A DNA stretch of 64,000 bases from JABCYV01 sp963696025 (GTDB taxonomy: Bacteria; Acidobacteriota; Terriglobia; Terriglobales; Acidobacteriaceae). Location of the stretch: positions 124,001 to 188,000 of the forward strand of contig CAVOII010000004.1 of NCBI GenBank assembly GCA_963696025.1, written 5' to 3'. The notes under the pieces were generated by a model, which was not told the origin of the DNA, made no database searches, and saw nothing but the letters and a program-made list of their open reading frames with translations. Below, piece after piece: positions 54,026 through 62,759 of the stretch (position 1 is its first letter; the number at the start of each line of letters is the position of its first letter). Both the position numbers and the translations under genes were made by a program.

Positions 54026-54385
54026 CTAGGTTTGTACTTCTATCTCGAAGTATACGTTCCGCTTGCTCCACGGGGACGAGAGTCGGGCCAGCCAATATTT
54101 TCTTTCGATGGCCTGGGCAGCACGCGACGAACCTTCTTGTGACAGAATGCGCGCAGTTGCGGGAAACTCCGGACCGGTGATCTTGCCGCGCATTGTGCAA
54201 GGCGCGATCCGTACCTGAGGATTGTTGCGAATCCGTTTGTATTTACCAGAGTCATTGCGGCTCTTCACGTAAAGTTTGTCGCCTTCTTCACCAAACCAGA
54301 CAGGGGTGTTGACAGCTTCACCAGTCTTGCGGAACGTGGCCAAGGAGATGTACTTCTGGCCCTGAATTTCTCGCGGAATAGCCAT
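54026..54385 (-). CDS. PPOX-class (F420/FMN-type) oxidoreductase-like protein
   Basis: 119 residues of the split-barrel flavin/F420-binding fold (pyridoxamine-phosphate-oxidase-like). YISLATFRKTGEAVNTPVWFG and the phrase DSGKYKRIRNNPQVRIAPC (about 45-63) are typical of the PPOX F420-type group. Cofactor and substrate unknown. ATG start. Upstream of the divergent RG-rich kinase gene. Confidence 0.82.
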   Translation of the reverse strand: MAIPREIQGQKYISLATFRKTGEAVNTPVWFGEEGDKLYVKSRNDSGKYKRIRNNPQVRIAPCTMRGKITGPEFPATARILSQEGSSRAAQAIERKYWLARLSSPWSKRNVYFEIEVQT

Positions 54386-54493
54386 GCAGTTATTGTACGA
54401 GAGTAAGCGGCAAGCGTATCTGCCGCTGCCGGTCTTGGTACGCCACCGTCACCCAGATTGCTGGCAGGTGCGCGAGTGTGTTAAAAGCCAGAG

Positions 54494-55444
54494 ATGCGCA
54501 AATGGATGAGCGAGCGCCTGAAGCGCCGCAAGAGAGAGCCGGAGAAAGGTGGGAACGAAGCTGCCCAGGCGCCGCTTCAACCCGCGTTCTACGATACTGG
54601 GCCGGCCACAGATGTGACTCCGGCGAAGGTCAAAGAGGCTGAACCGGAGTCAGCTCGATCCAAGCCTTCTGCCTCTCAGACGGAAGAAAGGCTTGCCTAT
54701 CAGGACGATGTCAATCCCGACCTTGTCCATCACGACAAACAGCCGCAAGAATCAACTCCGGTCGCGTCTGAAATAAAGCATGGCACAAGTGACGATGCGC
54801 GTCGTAGCCGACGTCGCCGGCGGGGCAGAGGTGGACGTGGGCGTACCCGCATGTCACCTTCGCCGTCCGGCCCGAGGCCGCTAGTCGAGCGGGCGCCCAT
54901 AGCGCCTTCGTCCGCCAGCGAAACATCAGCCCCAGCCGCGCCACCCACTGCAACGATTCCGCCTCGCGCACCAAAAGGTGTAGTGGTCCTGGCGATTGGT
55001 CTGCCCGGCTCGGGAAAAAGCTCCTGGTTCAAACGCCACGAAGTTACGCCGCTCTCCAGTGACATGTTGCGTGCGCTTTTGTTTGACGATCCCACGGAGC
55101 AGCGCTTTCAAGATTTAATTTTTTCCAACCTGCGCTCCATGCTGAAAGCGCGACTGATCGCGCGCCGTCCTACAAATTACGTGGATGCTACCAATCTCAC
55201 ACCGCACGAACGTCAGAGCTGGATCAAGCTGGCCAGGGACTACGGATATGAAGCCCAGGCGGTGTTTTTCGATGTGCCGGTGGAAGTGTGCCTGGAGCGA
55301 AATCAGCGCCGCCAGCGGATAGTGCCGGAAGACGTCATGCGCCGTATGGCCGCCAAGCTGCGCGCGCCAACTTTTCAAGAAGGTTTCGGGAAGATCACGG
55401 TAGTGAAGGTGAAGAAGAAAGAAGGGGAACCAGCCGCGCCCTGA
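54494..55444 (+). CDS. P-loop kinase-like ATPase with an RG-rich N-terminal region
   Basis: The C-terminal half (about 160-305) is a P-loop kinase: Walker A GLPGSGKSSWF (about 170-180), a lid/LSSD motif like polynucleotide kinases (SSDMLRALLFDDPTEQ), YVDATNLTPHERQSW and VCLERNQRR. This matches bacterial polynucleotide or zeta-toxin-related kinases. The N-terminal half is disordered with an Arg/Gly run (SRRRRRGRGGRGR, about 104-116) that suits RNA binding. ATG start. Substrate unknown. Confidence 0.82.
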   Translation: MRKWMSERLKRRKREPEKGGNEAAQAPLQPAFYDTGPATDVTPAKVKEAEPESARSKPSASQTEERLAYQDDVNPDLVHHDKQPQESTPVASEIKHGTSDDARRSRRRRRGRGGRGRTRMSPSPSGPRPLVERAPIAPSSASETSAPAAPPTATIPPRAPKGVVVLAIGLPGSGKSSWFKRHEVTPLSSDMLRALLFDDPTEQRFQDLIFSNLRSMLKARLIARRPTNYVDATNLTPHERQSWIKLARDYGYEAQAVFFDVPVEVCLERNQRRQRIVPEDVMRRMAAKLRAPTFQEGFGKITVVKVKKKEGEPAAP

Positions 55445-55521
55445 GGTGTGTTCGCAGGATTACGGAGATAGCAAACGCCGCCTCACCGGGCGTCGTTTGC
55501 GTCACCGCAATTGTTCAGGCG

Positions 55522-57690
55522 TTATCTTCCATGCCCGGAATGACCGCCACCGCCGCCTCCTGAATGCCCGCCTCCCCCACCCGAGTGCCCACCTCCCGAG
55601 TGACCACCTCCTGAATACCCGCCTCCCCCACCACCATGATACGCCGGAGCCGAACTGTGATAGGACGGCGCCGACCCATGATAGGACGGTGCAGAGCCGT
55701 GATAAGACGGAGCCGACCCATATCCTCTGCCGGATGGAGGCGCGCTGTACCGTGGAGATCCGCCATAGGAACGCGGGGCTCCGTTGTATCCTCCAAATCG
55801 CGATGACGAGCTGGAGGATGCAGAGCGTGAGGCATATTCACGGCCAGCGTCACGGCTGGCTGGCATTATCCCGCCCGTCGGGCGAGGCACATTGCTCTGC
55901 TCGACATTGGGCCGGCTAAAACTTGGTCTGGCGCTTTCCGACAGACTCTGCCCGCTTCTGCCCGCCGAAGAAAGCGAGCGTTCTTGCGGTGCAATGCGAG
56001 CACCTGGCTGCGGCCGGGGCACTGAACGGATAGAGGCCGATTGCGTCGCCTCTGGCCGTGATGCGGCGCCTCCCGAGCTCCTATTAGAACTCTCCGTTCT
56101 CTGCGCCTGCGGCGGACGAGGCACCGTACGCAGCGCCGTCGAAGGAGACGGTTTCCCCGACATCGTCCCAGCACCCGGTCGGTCTACCCGGTTATTGAGA
56201 GAGGCCATTTGCGTTCGGCCCGTCCTTGCCGATGCCGCCGAGACTACTGGCCGGGACATTGCGCGTGCTGGTGGTGCAGCAGCTGGTCGGCCCGCGTTGG
56301 CACCGAGCCTGCTGGTACGAGTCGGTGTCATCGACAAATTGCCGTGCAACTGCGCGCGCTCCGCTTCCGCTGGCGAGACCCGAACCGAGTTTCTTCCTAT
56401 GGGCAATGCTCCCGTGATGGCCCGCTGCGAAGCCGCGGTTATCCCGCCCGGCGCGTGCAGATTTGCGTAGTGAGACTGCGTGCCGGAAAAACCACCATGG
56501 CCGTTGTAGAAATTGTTGATGTTCGTAATCCGCGTATTGTGGATGTTAACGTTCCGGAAGTAACCCCAGCTCCCTCTGTACCAGGGGAAGAAAGGCTCTC
56601 CAAAGCCCAGTGGGCACCACCCGAATCCGCCGCCAAAACCAAAGCCAAACGAGAATCCCCAATGCGGACCGCCGAACCAGGCGACCAGCGCGGGAGCGTA
56701 AAAGGGTCGGACGTAATATGGCCCGGGGGCCCATCCCCAATATCCGCCGGTATAGATCCATCGCCCGTAGTGGAAAGGAGCAAAGCCCCAAGCAGCGTCA
56801 TCCACCCAAGTCCATCCCCACGGGTCAATCCACGCCCAGTGGCCGTAGTGATAAGGCGCCCAGCCAGGAGCTACTGAAGGAACCCACACGGGACCATAGT
56901 CTGGCGTCTCGCTCCAGGTGCCATTGTCATCAAGATCCTCAGAACCGATCACGTCAGGGGATACATAACGCGCCGACGCAGAGTGATCCTGACGGTGATC
57001 GCGCTGCTGACACCATTCGTCAAAGCTGTCCGGGGCTGAAACCTCAGAGATCTGGTGATCATCGAGTGAACTGCCATTGAATTGTGCTCGCTCGTGAGCA
57101 TGCACCGGAACCGTCGGCCCATCACCCGTTGCCTCGCCTTCGCCTTTCCACACACTGATCACCGTACCGTCTCCGCCGGCGCCAACATCGAATCGATAAT
57201 CACCAGGCTTTTGCACCGCAAAGGCAAGGTTGGGAGTGTCGACTTCATAAGTCTCGCCCTCGTTCAGTCTACGGACGTGTAAATTCATGGTCCCCTGGTG
57301 CAGCTGCACTTGGACGCCGTTGTCGCCGACGTTGGTCAGCGTAAGGCTGGTTTCACTGCCGATTCGCAGAAGGCCAGTGCCCACGTTCAATTCGGCCTTG
57401 GAGTCTTTATCAGCCCAGATATTGTCGGCACCGGTCAACGGACGATTCAACGACCCTTCCACCCAATCTCCCGTTCCCTGGGGCTGGATTGAAACTGAGC
57501 CCGATTGAAATTGCAGCCGGGCAACGCGACCCGGCGGATCCTGTTCCGGGCGACTCAGCTGCCCCTCGGCGGGATACGCCTCGTCCCGATTAGCCTCAGG
57601 CGGATTGTCCTGGGCGACAGCTGGCACCATTGACAGCAGCAATAATGCTCCGAAAAGATTTGCAAAGATTGCGCGCCTTATGCCGTACAT
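55522..57690 (-). CDS. FecR-domain secreted protein with Trp/Tyr/Gly-rich body and repeat tail
   Basis: Signal peptide (1-26). FecR-like domain (about 55-190, VSIQPQGTGDWVEG...). The body (about 265-400) is rich in W, Y, G and P (DUF6600-like, with PYHYGHWAW and GWTWVDDAAWGFAPFHYGRW). A long Ser/Arg/Pro-rich stretch follows, then tandem SAPSYHG and GGGHSG repeats at the end. This is a familiar Acidobacteria surface-protein layout; function unknown. Possibly surface-attached or part of the cell-envelope matrix. Confidence 0.8.
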   Translation of the reverse strand: MYGIRRAIFANLFGALLLLSMVPAVAQDNPPEANRDEAYPAEGQLSRPEQDPPGRVARLQFQSGSVSIQPQGTGDWVEGSLNRPLTGADNIWADKDSKAELNVGTGLLRIGSETSLTLTNVGDNGVQVQLHQGTMNLHVRRLNEGETYEVDTPNLAFAVQKPGDYRFDVGAGGDGTVISVWKGEGEATGDGPTVPVHAHERAQFNGSSLDDHQISEVSAPDSFDEWCQQRDHRQDHSASARYVSPDVIGSEDLDDNGTWSETPDYGPVWVPSVAPGWAPYHYGHWAWIDPWGWTWVDDAAWGFAPFHYGRWIYTGGYWGWAPGPYYVRPFYAPALVAWFGGPHWGFSFGFGFGGGFGWCPLGFGEPFFPWYRGSWGYFRNVNIHNTRITNINNFYNGHGGFSGTQSHYANLHAPGGITAASQRAITGALPIGRNSVRVSPAEAERAQLHGNLSMTPTRTSRLGANAGRPAAAPPARAMSRPVVSAASARTGRTQMASLNNRVDRPGAGTMSGKPSPSTALRTVPRPPQAQRTESSNRSSGGAASRPEATQSASIRSVPRPQPGARIAPQERSLSSAGRSGQSLSESARPSFSRPNVEQSNVPRPTGGIMPASRDAGREYASRSASSSSSSRFGGYNGAPRSYGGSPRYSAPPSGRGYGSAPSYHGSAPSYHGSAPSYHSSAPAYHGGGGGGYSGGGHSGGGHSGGGGGHSGGGGGGHSGHGR
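55525..55633 (-). repeat. glycine-rich coding repeat (GGGHSG)
   Basis: Degenerate repeats within the fecR-like gene encoding the Gly/His/Ser tail. Confidence 0.7.
55634..55718 (-). repeat. 21-bp coding tandem repeat (SAPSYHG)
   Basis: Four near-identical 21-base units in the fecR-like gene, each encoding SAPSYHG or a variant. In-frame, so copy number may vary without breaking the gene. Confidence 0.75.
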
Positions 57691-57852
57691 GGGGTCACTC
57701 CTACTTTGGTTCCAACTCTATAAACCCCGCGCTGGCCCTTAAGTTGCGTTGTTGGCAGAGTCGGACCGAGAATTACGTACGCCAAGGCAGAGCTCCCGCT
57801 GCGCATCTAACTATGTCACTTAATAGCATTGTTATAAATTACTTAGAAGCGA

Positions 57853-58461
57853 TTACTTCAAGTATTGAAGCATCTCTTTAAAGGCGGGAACGGCGGAACA
57901 ACGTAATAACTCGTAAATAATCATTTCGGTCGAAGAAAGGACGGCGCCAGCCGCGCGCATACGCTCCAGACCGATCTTCCAGTTCCACTCGGTGCGCGAG
58001 CTAACCGCGTCGGAAGCCACATGCACTAGATAGCCTTCACGCAGGGCGGCCAGGGACGTTTGCGCAACGCAGATGTGGCTCTCCATTCCGCAGAGCAAGA
58101 CGGTATTGCGGTGGTGGGGCAGACGCTTCAGTAAAGAGCAGAAAGCATCGCTGCCGAAGCAGGAGAACATTTGTTTATCGATGGGTTGCGATTCGGGCAG
58201 CAGGGAAGCGATTTCTGGTACCGTGTCACCCAGTCCCCTGGCATGTTGTGTGGTGACAATTGCCGGAATCTTTAGGCATCCGGCTAACCGGATCAGCAGT
58301 TGGGAGTTCCTGATCAACTGTTCTTTCTGGAAAATCGGCGGCAGAAGCTTTTCCTGAATATCAATCACGAGCAAGGCGCACTGTTCCGCTTCAAGCGGAC
58401 GCCGCGCAATTTCCGCATAGTCGTTGGTCAATTGCGCAACGTTGCCGAAGATCGAAGTCAT
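57853..58461 (-). CDS. isochorismatase-family cysteine hydrolase
   Basis: Catalytic triad visible: Asp in VIDIQEKL (about 33), Lys in IDKQMFSCF (about 98) and Cys in CGMESHICV (about 130). Length 202. Family members hydrolyse nicotinamide, isochorismate or N-carbamoyl compounds; the substrate cannot be assigned. The ATG at 58461 has GGGGAG ahead and is preferred to a GTG five codons upstream. Confidence 0.88.
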   Translation of the reverse strand: MTSIFGNVAQLTNDYAEIARRPLEAEQCALLVIDIQEKLLPPIFQKEQLIRNSQLLIRLAGCLKIPAIVTTQHARGLGDTVPEIASLLPESQPIDKQMFSCFGSDAFCSLLKRLPHHRNTVLLCGMESHICVAQTSLAALREGYLVHVASDAVSSRTEWNWKIGLERMRAAGAVLSSTEMIIYELLRCSAVPAFKEMLQYLK

Positions 58462-58570
58462 AGGGTGCTCCCCCAAGATCCGCTCCCGTTAAGAATAGAC
58501 CGTGGGGTTCGTGATGAACAGTCCGAGGCGGCGCGGATGCGCGCAGTCAAGGGAGATAGGTGGACTCCGG

Positions 58571-58599
58571 TTGACCGCCCACACCGCAGCCCATAGAAT
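58571..58599 (+). promoter_or_regulatory. sigma-70-type promoter of tRNA-Gln
   Basis: TTGACC (-35), 17-base spacer, TAGAAT (-10). The -10 is 37 bases before the tRNA. A 7-bp hairpin (58605-58622) sits in the leader. Confidence 0.65.
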
Positions 58600-58604
58600 C
58601 GAAA

Positions 58605-58622
58605 CGGCGGACAACTCCGCCG
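58605..58622 (+). other. hairpin in tRNA-Gln leader
   Basis: CGGCGGA and TCCGCCG pair over a CAAC loop: seven perfect pairs between promoter and tRNA 5' end. Confidence 0.5.
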
Positions 58623-58635
58623 TCCACCTGCACGC

Positions 58636-58709
58636 TGCCCCCTCGTTCAACGGCAGGACAGCTGACTCTGGATCAGCATATCGGGGTTCGAATCCCTGGG
58701 GGGCAGCCA
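58636..58709 (+). tRNA. tRNA-Gln (anticodon CTG)
   Basis: Acceptor TGCCCCC/GGGGGCA, anticodon stem GCTGA/TCAGC with loop CTCTGGA (anticodon CTG), T arm CGGGG/CCCTG, discriminator G, CCA at 58707-58709. U1-A72 and the G73 discriminator suit glutamine. 74 bases. Reads CAG. Confidence 0.96.
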
Positions 58710-58775
58710 AATTATCCTCAATAACCTGCATCTGACCTTGACGCGCTTTGGCAAAACAAGCGCTAAGGGGTCACA

Positions 58776-59675
58776 TTGCACATCCACCTCATCGATCTCG
58801 AGAAAGCATTTTTGGCTGGCCTGACCGCGGTTTTATTTGCTGTCACCGCTCCCTGCCAAACCATACTATCCGCACCATCATTGCCTTCGGCGGAACCCTC
58901 GATCGGACTGCCCGGTTTTCAGGTAAGCGCGCTTCGGATGGATCCTTCCCCCCAGGAAGGCGCAGTCTCCGGGACGAATCCCAATCCTCAACCAGCGCCG
59001 AATTCCCGATTGCTCCCGCGAACATTGAAGCGCCTATTGCAAGATCAGAAGCAGTTCTATTTTGCCCCCTTCAAGCCTTCTTACTTCAAGTGGGACGCTG
59101 TGGTCCTCTTGGGAACAGGTGCTTTGATTGCGACCGACAGGCGGATTGAAAATCAGGTGCCCACCAGCCACCATCAGGCGTATCAAAACGCGTCCAATAT
59201 TGCCATCGGCGGATTGGCTGCTTCCCTGGCCGGAGTATGGATTCACGGAATCAAAACGGATAACCCGCACGCCAAGGAGATGGGAGAGCTGGAACTGGAA
59301 GCCTTATCCAACGCTTTCCTGATTTATGCTCCCATGCAGTTCATCGCAGGCAGGCAACGTCCGGGGGAGGGAAACGGAAACGGTGATTTCTGGCGCCATC
59401 ACTCGTTGAACACGTCTTTCCCTGCGGGCCATGCCATGTTTACCTGGACCATGGCAACCGTTGTGGCGCACGAATACCCGAAGCCGTGGGTGAAGGCGCT
59501 GGCTTATGGAGCGGTCAGCGCGGTGAGCGTCAGCCGTATGCTCGCACGTGATCACTGGGCGTCCGATATGTTTGTCGGATCAGTTTTCGGATTCTCCATC
59601 GCAACCCACGTTTTCCACGCCCATTGCGATCCGGAGTTCAGCGAGTCGTGCCATCGCCCGCGAGACCAAAGATAG
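58776..59675 (+). CDS. PAP2-family phosphatase
   Basis: Type 2 phosphatidic acid phosphatase fold. Motif C1 GRQRPGE (about 191), C2 SFPAGHAM (about 212-219) and C3 SRMLARDHWASD (about 249-260), with the catalytic His in GH and DH. The N-terminus is a signal-like stretch (about 10-26). Such enzymes dephosphorylate lipids, undecaprenyl pyrophosphate or haloacids. The TTG start has AAGGGG ahead. Confidence 0.85.
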   Translation: MHIHLIDLEKAFLAGLTAVLFAVTAPCQTILSAPSLPSAEPSIGLPGFQVSALRMDPSPQEGAVSGTNPNPQPAPNSRLLPRTLKRLLQDQKQFYFAPFKPSYFKWDAVVLLGTGALIATDRRIENQVPTSHHQAYQNASNIAIGGLAASLAGVWIHGIKTDNPHAKEMGELELEALSNAFLIYAPMQFIAGRQRPGEGNGNGDFWRHHSLNTSFPAGHAMFTWTMATVVAHEYPKPWVKALAYGAVSAVSVSRMLARDHWASDMFVGSVFGFSIATHVFHAHCDPEFSESCHRPRDQR

Positions 59676-59701
59676 CGATCACCGGTCGATCAGGCGCGCG
59701 C

Positions 59702-61048
59702 CTAATCCTCCGCTTCCTGATCGGCGATGCTTAGCGCTTCGTCAAATGCGACTACGCCCTGATCAATTTCTGATTTCGTGATAATCAGAGGCGGGGCGAC
59801 CACGAAGTGACTCATCCAGGCCTGCACGTAGACCCCTCGGCTCATCATTCGCGCTGCCACCTTATCAACCAGTAGGGGTTTCCCAGAAACCTTATCGCTG
59901 AATGTGTTGAACGGCGTTTTAGTCGTCCGATTCTTGACTAGTTCCACGCCCCAGAACATTCCGATCCCGCGAATCTCTCCGATCGATCGATGCTTAGGCT
60001 TTAAGGCATTTAGCTTCTGCCCAAGGTAAGCGCCCACCTCGTTCGCCCTTTCCGCGAGCTTCATGCGTTTCATTTCATTAATGGCGGCAATCGCCGGCGC
60101 CAGCGTGAGCGGATGTGCCTCGTAAGTATGACCATGCGAAAAGAAGTGGTCGTCGAAATAGGAAGCAATCTTTCCGGTGGTCGCGCAGAGGCCTAGAGGG
60201 ACGGCGGCATTGGTGATGCCCTTGGCAGTGGTCAAAATGTCGGGTTCGACGTTCCAGTGGTCCATGGCGAACCATTTGCCAGTCCGGCACCAGCCGGTCA
60301 TAACTTCGTCGGCGATCAGCAGCACCTGGTGGTCGTCGCATATTTTGCGCAGACGCGGCATGTACTCTTTGGGAGGAATCAACACCCCATTAGTTCCAAC
60401 AACCGGCTCGACAATTACCGCCGCCACGTCACTCTCGTTCTCGATCATGTGCTCGATGTATTCCGCGCATGCAATGTTGCACCCGGGATAAGTATGGCCG
60501 ATCGGGCACTTGTAGCAATTCACCTCGGGAGCAAAAATGACTCCAGGAATTTTTCCAGCGGGTTCCATCGCCCAGCGTCGTGGGTCGCCCGTCGCCGCAA
60601 TCGATCCCATGGTTGAGCCGTGGTAGGAGCGATAACGCGAAATGATCTTGGTCTTCCCAGTCACCATCCGGGCAATCTTGAAGGCGGCTTCATTCGCCTC
60701 TGTGCCAGAAGTGGTAAAGAAGAACTTCTCCAGCCCCTTCGGCAGAACCTCCAGCAGAAGTTTGGCGAGCTCGGCGCGGACATCGGTGGTGAATCCGGGA
60801 CCGATGAACGGAAGATTCTTGGCCTGATCCGCAACGGCTTGCACCACCGCCTGGTTCTTGTGACCCAGCATCACGCACATCAGTTGTGCAGAAAAATCCA
60901 GGTATCTCTTTCCGTCTGAGTCGACGAAGTGGCAGTCCTCGGCATCGACAATTTGGAGCGGAGACCAGCCTTTTTGCCGCCGCCACGTCCCGTAGGTGTA
61001 CTTGGTGGTGAGTTCTCGGACTTGCAGCGAAGATAGAGGTTCGGTCAT
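59702..61048 (-). CDS. class III aminotransferase (taurine-pyruvate/omega-amino acid type)
   Basis: PLP enzyme of aminotransferase class III, 448 residues. TTSGTEANEAAFKIAR (about 111-126), IADEVMTGWCRTGKWFA (PLP Asp) and TTAKGITNAAVPLG (PLP Lys, about 283) are diagnostic. The CYKCPIGHTYPGCNIACAEYI segment (about 178-198) is a Cys-rich insertion found in taurine-pyruvate-aminotransferase-like and related omega-transaminases. The neighbouring TauE-type exporter supports a link to taurine or sulfonates, but the substrate is unproven. Confidence 0.88.
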   Translation of the reverse strand: MTEPLSSLQVRELTTKYTYGTWRRQKGWSPLQIVDAEDCHFVDSDGKRYLDFSAQLMCVMLGHKNQAVVQAVADQAKNLPFIGPGFTTDVRAELAKLLLEVLPKGLEKFFFTTSGTEANEAAFKIARMVTGKTKIISRYRSYHGSTMGSIAATGDPRRWAMEPAGKIPGVIFAPEVNCYKCPIGHTYPGCNIACAEYIEHMIENESDVAAVIVEPVVGTNGVLIPPKEYMPRLRKICDDHQVLLIADEVMTGWCRTGKWFAMDHWNVEPDILTTAKGITNAAVPLGLCATTGKIASYFDDHFFSHGHTYEAHPLTLAPAIAAINEMKRMKLAERANEVGAYLGQKLNALKPKHRSIGEIRGIGMFWGVELVKNRTTKTPFNTFSDKVSGKPLLVDKVAARMMSRGVYVQAWMSHFVVAPPLIITKSEIDQGVVAFDEALSIADQEAED

Positions 61049-61097
61049 GAGTAAATTTTTGTTCGGCTAAGGCGGCGATTCGATTTTCCTTCTAATG

Positions 61098-61148
61098 CAC
61101 GCGAGATCCCTCACGCCGCCTGAAGAACGGCTGCGCTCGGGACGACGC
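61098..61148 (+). repeat. dispersed repeat, copy 1 of inverted pair
   Basis: About 51 bases (GCGAGATCCCTC, then CGCCTGAAGAACGGCTGCG, then CTCGGGACGAC) nearly identical to the reverse complement of 62625-62676. The pair brackets the DUF1634 and TauE genes. Confidence 0.8.
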
Positions 61149-61232
61149 AGAAAAGAATTGTAGACGGCCAAGACCTAAACTGCACCAACATCCGGCTGGA
61201 TGACAACGGATGCTTTACATGCCGTAACCCCG

Positions 61233-61625
61233 CTAGCCTGGTCCGCCGAATCCGGCGAGGCTGCAGAGCAGAATCGCCAGCACTATCAGCGTGAACACGA
61301 CGTACATCCGATCATGCTCCGCCGCGAATCCCCACACGGAGAATGCGACCCGGGCCACGGGAGTGGCAATTAGGATCAACAGTCCCAGTTGAATAATACC
61401 CCGAGCACTCAGCCTAAGCGCATCGCCGCAAATGCCCTGTAAGGTCCTCAAGTCGCTAGGCTCACCGTGGAACACTCGGTAATCCGCGGGCGAATGACCA
61501 TGGCGGACCAGATAGATAATCCCTCCACATGACACCACAACAGCGGAAAGCAGCACGCCGGCGCGCAACAGGTTGGCGATAATTCCTTCAATCCTCTGAT
61601 CGGTCCAACTTCGGCCCAGATTCAA
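61233..61625 (-). CDS. DUF1634 membrane protein
   Basis: Three membrane segments (about 18-40, 76-94 and 105-130). DUF1634 proteins regularly occur next to TauE/SafE exporters. TTG at 61625 is chosen because GGAGGA lies six bases ahead; it begins one base after the TauE stop. Function unknown, presumably a partner subunit. Confidence 0.83.
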   Translation of the reverse strand: MNLGRSWTDQRIEGIIANLLRAGVLLSAVVVSCGGIIYLVRHGHSPADYRVFHGEPSDLRTLQGICGDALRLSARGIIQLGLLILIATPVARVAFSVWGFAAEHDRMYVVFTLIVLAILLCSLAGFGGPG

Positions 61626-61626
61626 T

Positions 61627-62463
61627 TCAAATCCTCCCAACCAATCCCTTGTAAATCATCTCTCCGCCGAGCAGCGCAATCACCACGCTGAAGACCAACC
61701 GCAGCCACTTCGTTTCCGCTTTGACCAGGATTCGCGCCCCCAGTAGAGAACCAACCAGAACGCCTAGCATCACCGGCATGGAGAGCCCGGGATCAATGTA
61801 ACCACGATTCAGATAGATGCCGGCGCTGGCAGCCGCCGTCACTCCGATCATGAAATTGCTGGTGGTGGTGGAAACCTTGAAGGGAATTTTCATCGCCTGG
61901 TCCATCGCGAGCACCTTTACGGCACCCGAGCCGATGCCGAGCAAACCCGACAAAGCTCCGGCGCCGAACATCAGGCTGAAGCCTACAGGCACATGTTGAA
62001 CGTTGTAGCTGCGCATTCCTCCCCCTTCGGGGAAATTCCCGTTCAGGCGCAGACGAGTGGCCAGAGGATCCGGCGGAACCTCACGCTCCTGCTTAGTGCG
62101 TGGACGGCGCGAGAGGAAAGCAGAGTAGAGCAACGTTACCCCGAAGATTACCGCGATGGAGCTGGCGGAGACTTTAGTCGCCAGGAACGCTCCCACGATT
62201 GCCCCCAGGGTGGTCGCAATTTCCAGAAACATTCCGATCCGGATGTTGGAAAATCCCTCTTTCACATACGCGGCTGCCGCGCCTGAAGATGTCGCGATGA
62301 CGGAGACCAGCGACGCGCCTATCGCGTAACGGATGTCAACTTTGAAAAGCAGCGTCAACAGAGGGACCAAGACCACTCCGCCCCCAAGGCCGGTAAGCGA
62401 TCCGAGAAAACCAGCAGCCAGCGATCCTATCCAGACCAGCGCCGTAAATTCCAGAGCCGTCAT
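61627..62463 (-). CDS. TauE/SafE-family (TSUP) sulfite/sulfonate exporter
   Basis: Eight membrane segments with the two repeats LGSLTGLGGGVVLVPLL (about 17-33) and LSGLLGIGSGAVKVL (about 169-183). TSUP exporters move sulfite, sulfoacetate or other anions. Coupled to DUF1634 and close to a taurine-type aminotransferase. The ATG at 62463 follows the region MRANSFGSQ..., which is rejected as leader. Confidence 0.88.
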   Translation of the reverse strand: MTALEFTALVWIGSLAAGFLGSLTGLGGGVVLVPLLTLLFKVDIRYAIGASLVSVIATSSGAAAAYVKEGFSNIRIGMFLEIATTLGAIVGAFLATKVSASSIAVIFGVTLLYSAFLSRRPRTKQEREVPPDPLATRLRLNGNFPEGGGMRSYNVQHVPVGFSLMFGAGALSGLLGIGSGAVKVLAMDQAMKIPFKVSTTTSNFMIGVTAAASAGIYLNRGYIDPGLSMPVMLGVLVGSLLGARILVKAETKWLRLVFSVVIALLGGEMIYKGLVGRI

Positions 62464-62624
62464 TGAGTCTCCGCGAGACCCAACAGTGTGCCACAAAACT
62501 TGAGAGCGCCAGGATTGTGAACCAAAGGAATTAGCCCGCATGCGCGGCTTTCAGCGACTGGATGAGAAGCTCGAATACTGTCCGGTGTGCCTTTTAGTTA
62601 CTTACGAGCCTGCAATTCTGTCCA

Positions 62625-62676
62625 GCGTCATCCCGAGGCGCAGCCGTTCTTCAGGCGGAGAGAGGGATCTCGCGCG
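62625..62676 (-). repeat. dispersed repeat, copy 2 of inverted pair
   Basis: Reverse-complement partner of 61098-61148, with a two-base difference pattern typical of a spreading repeat. Confidence 0.8.
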
Positions 62677-62759
62677 CATCGGACGTACAGCGGCCCGTCT
62701 GGGCTAGCGCGAGTTACCGCAGTCAAGTATATTGATCGACTCTACTGGGCCCTTTTGTC

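Noticed and set aside
55634..55718. Short regular repeats that resemble a CRISPR array
   Set aside because: Unit length is 21 bases with no spacers, and it is read in frame as SAPSYHG; it is a coding tandem repeat.
55784..56470. 228-residue plus-strand frame inside the fecR-like gene
   Set aside because: Antisense to a repetitive, G/C-skewed gene. Its composition is that of a shadow frame and it has no ribosome binding site.
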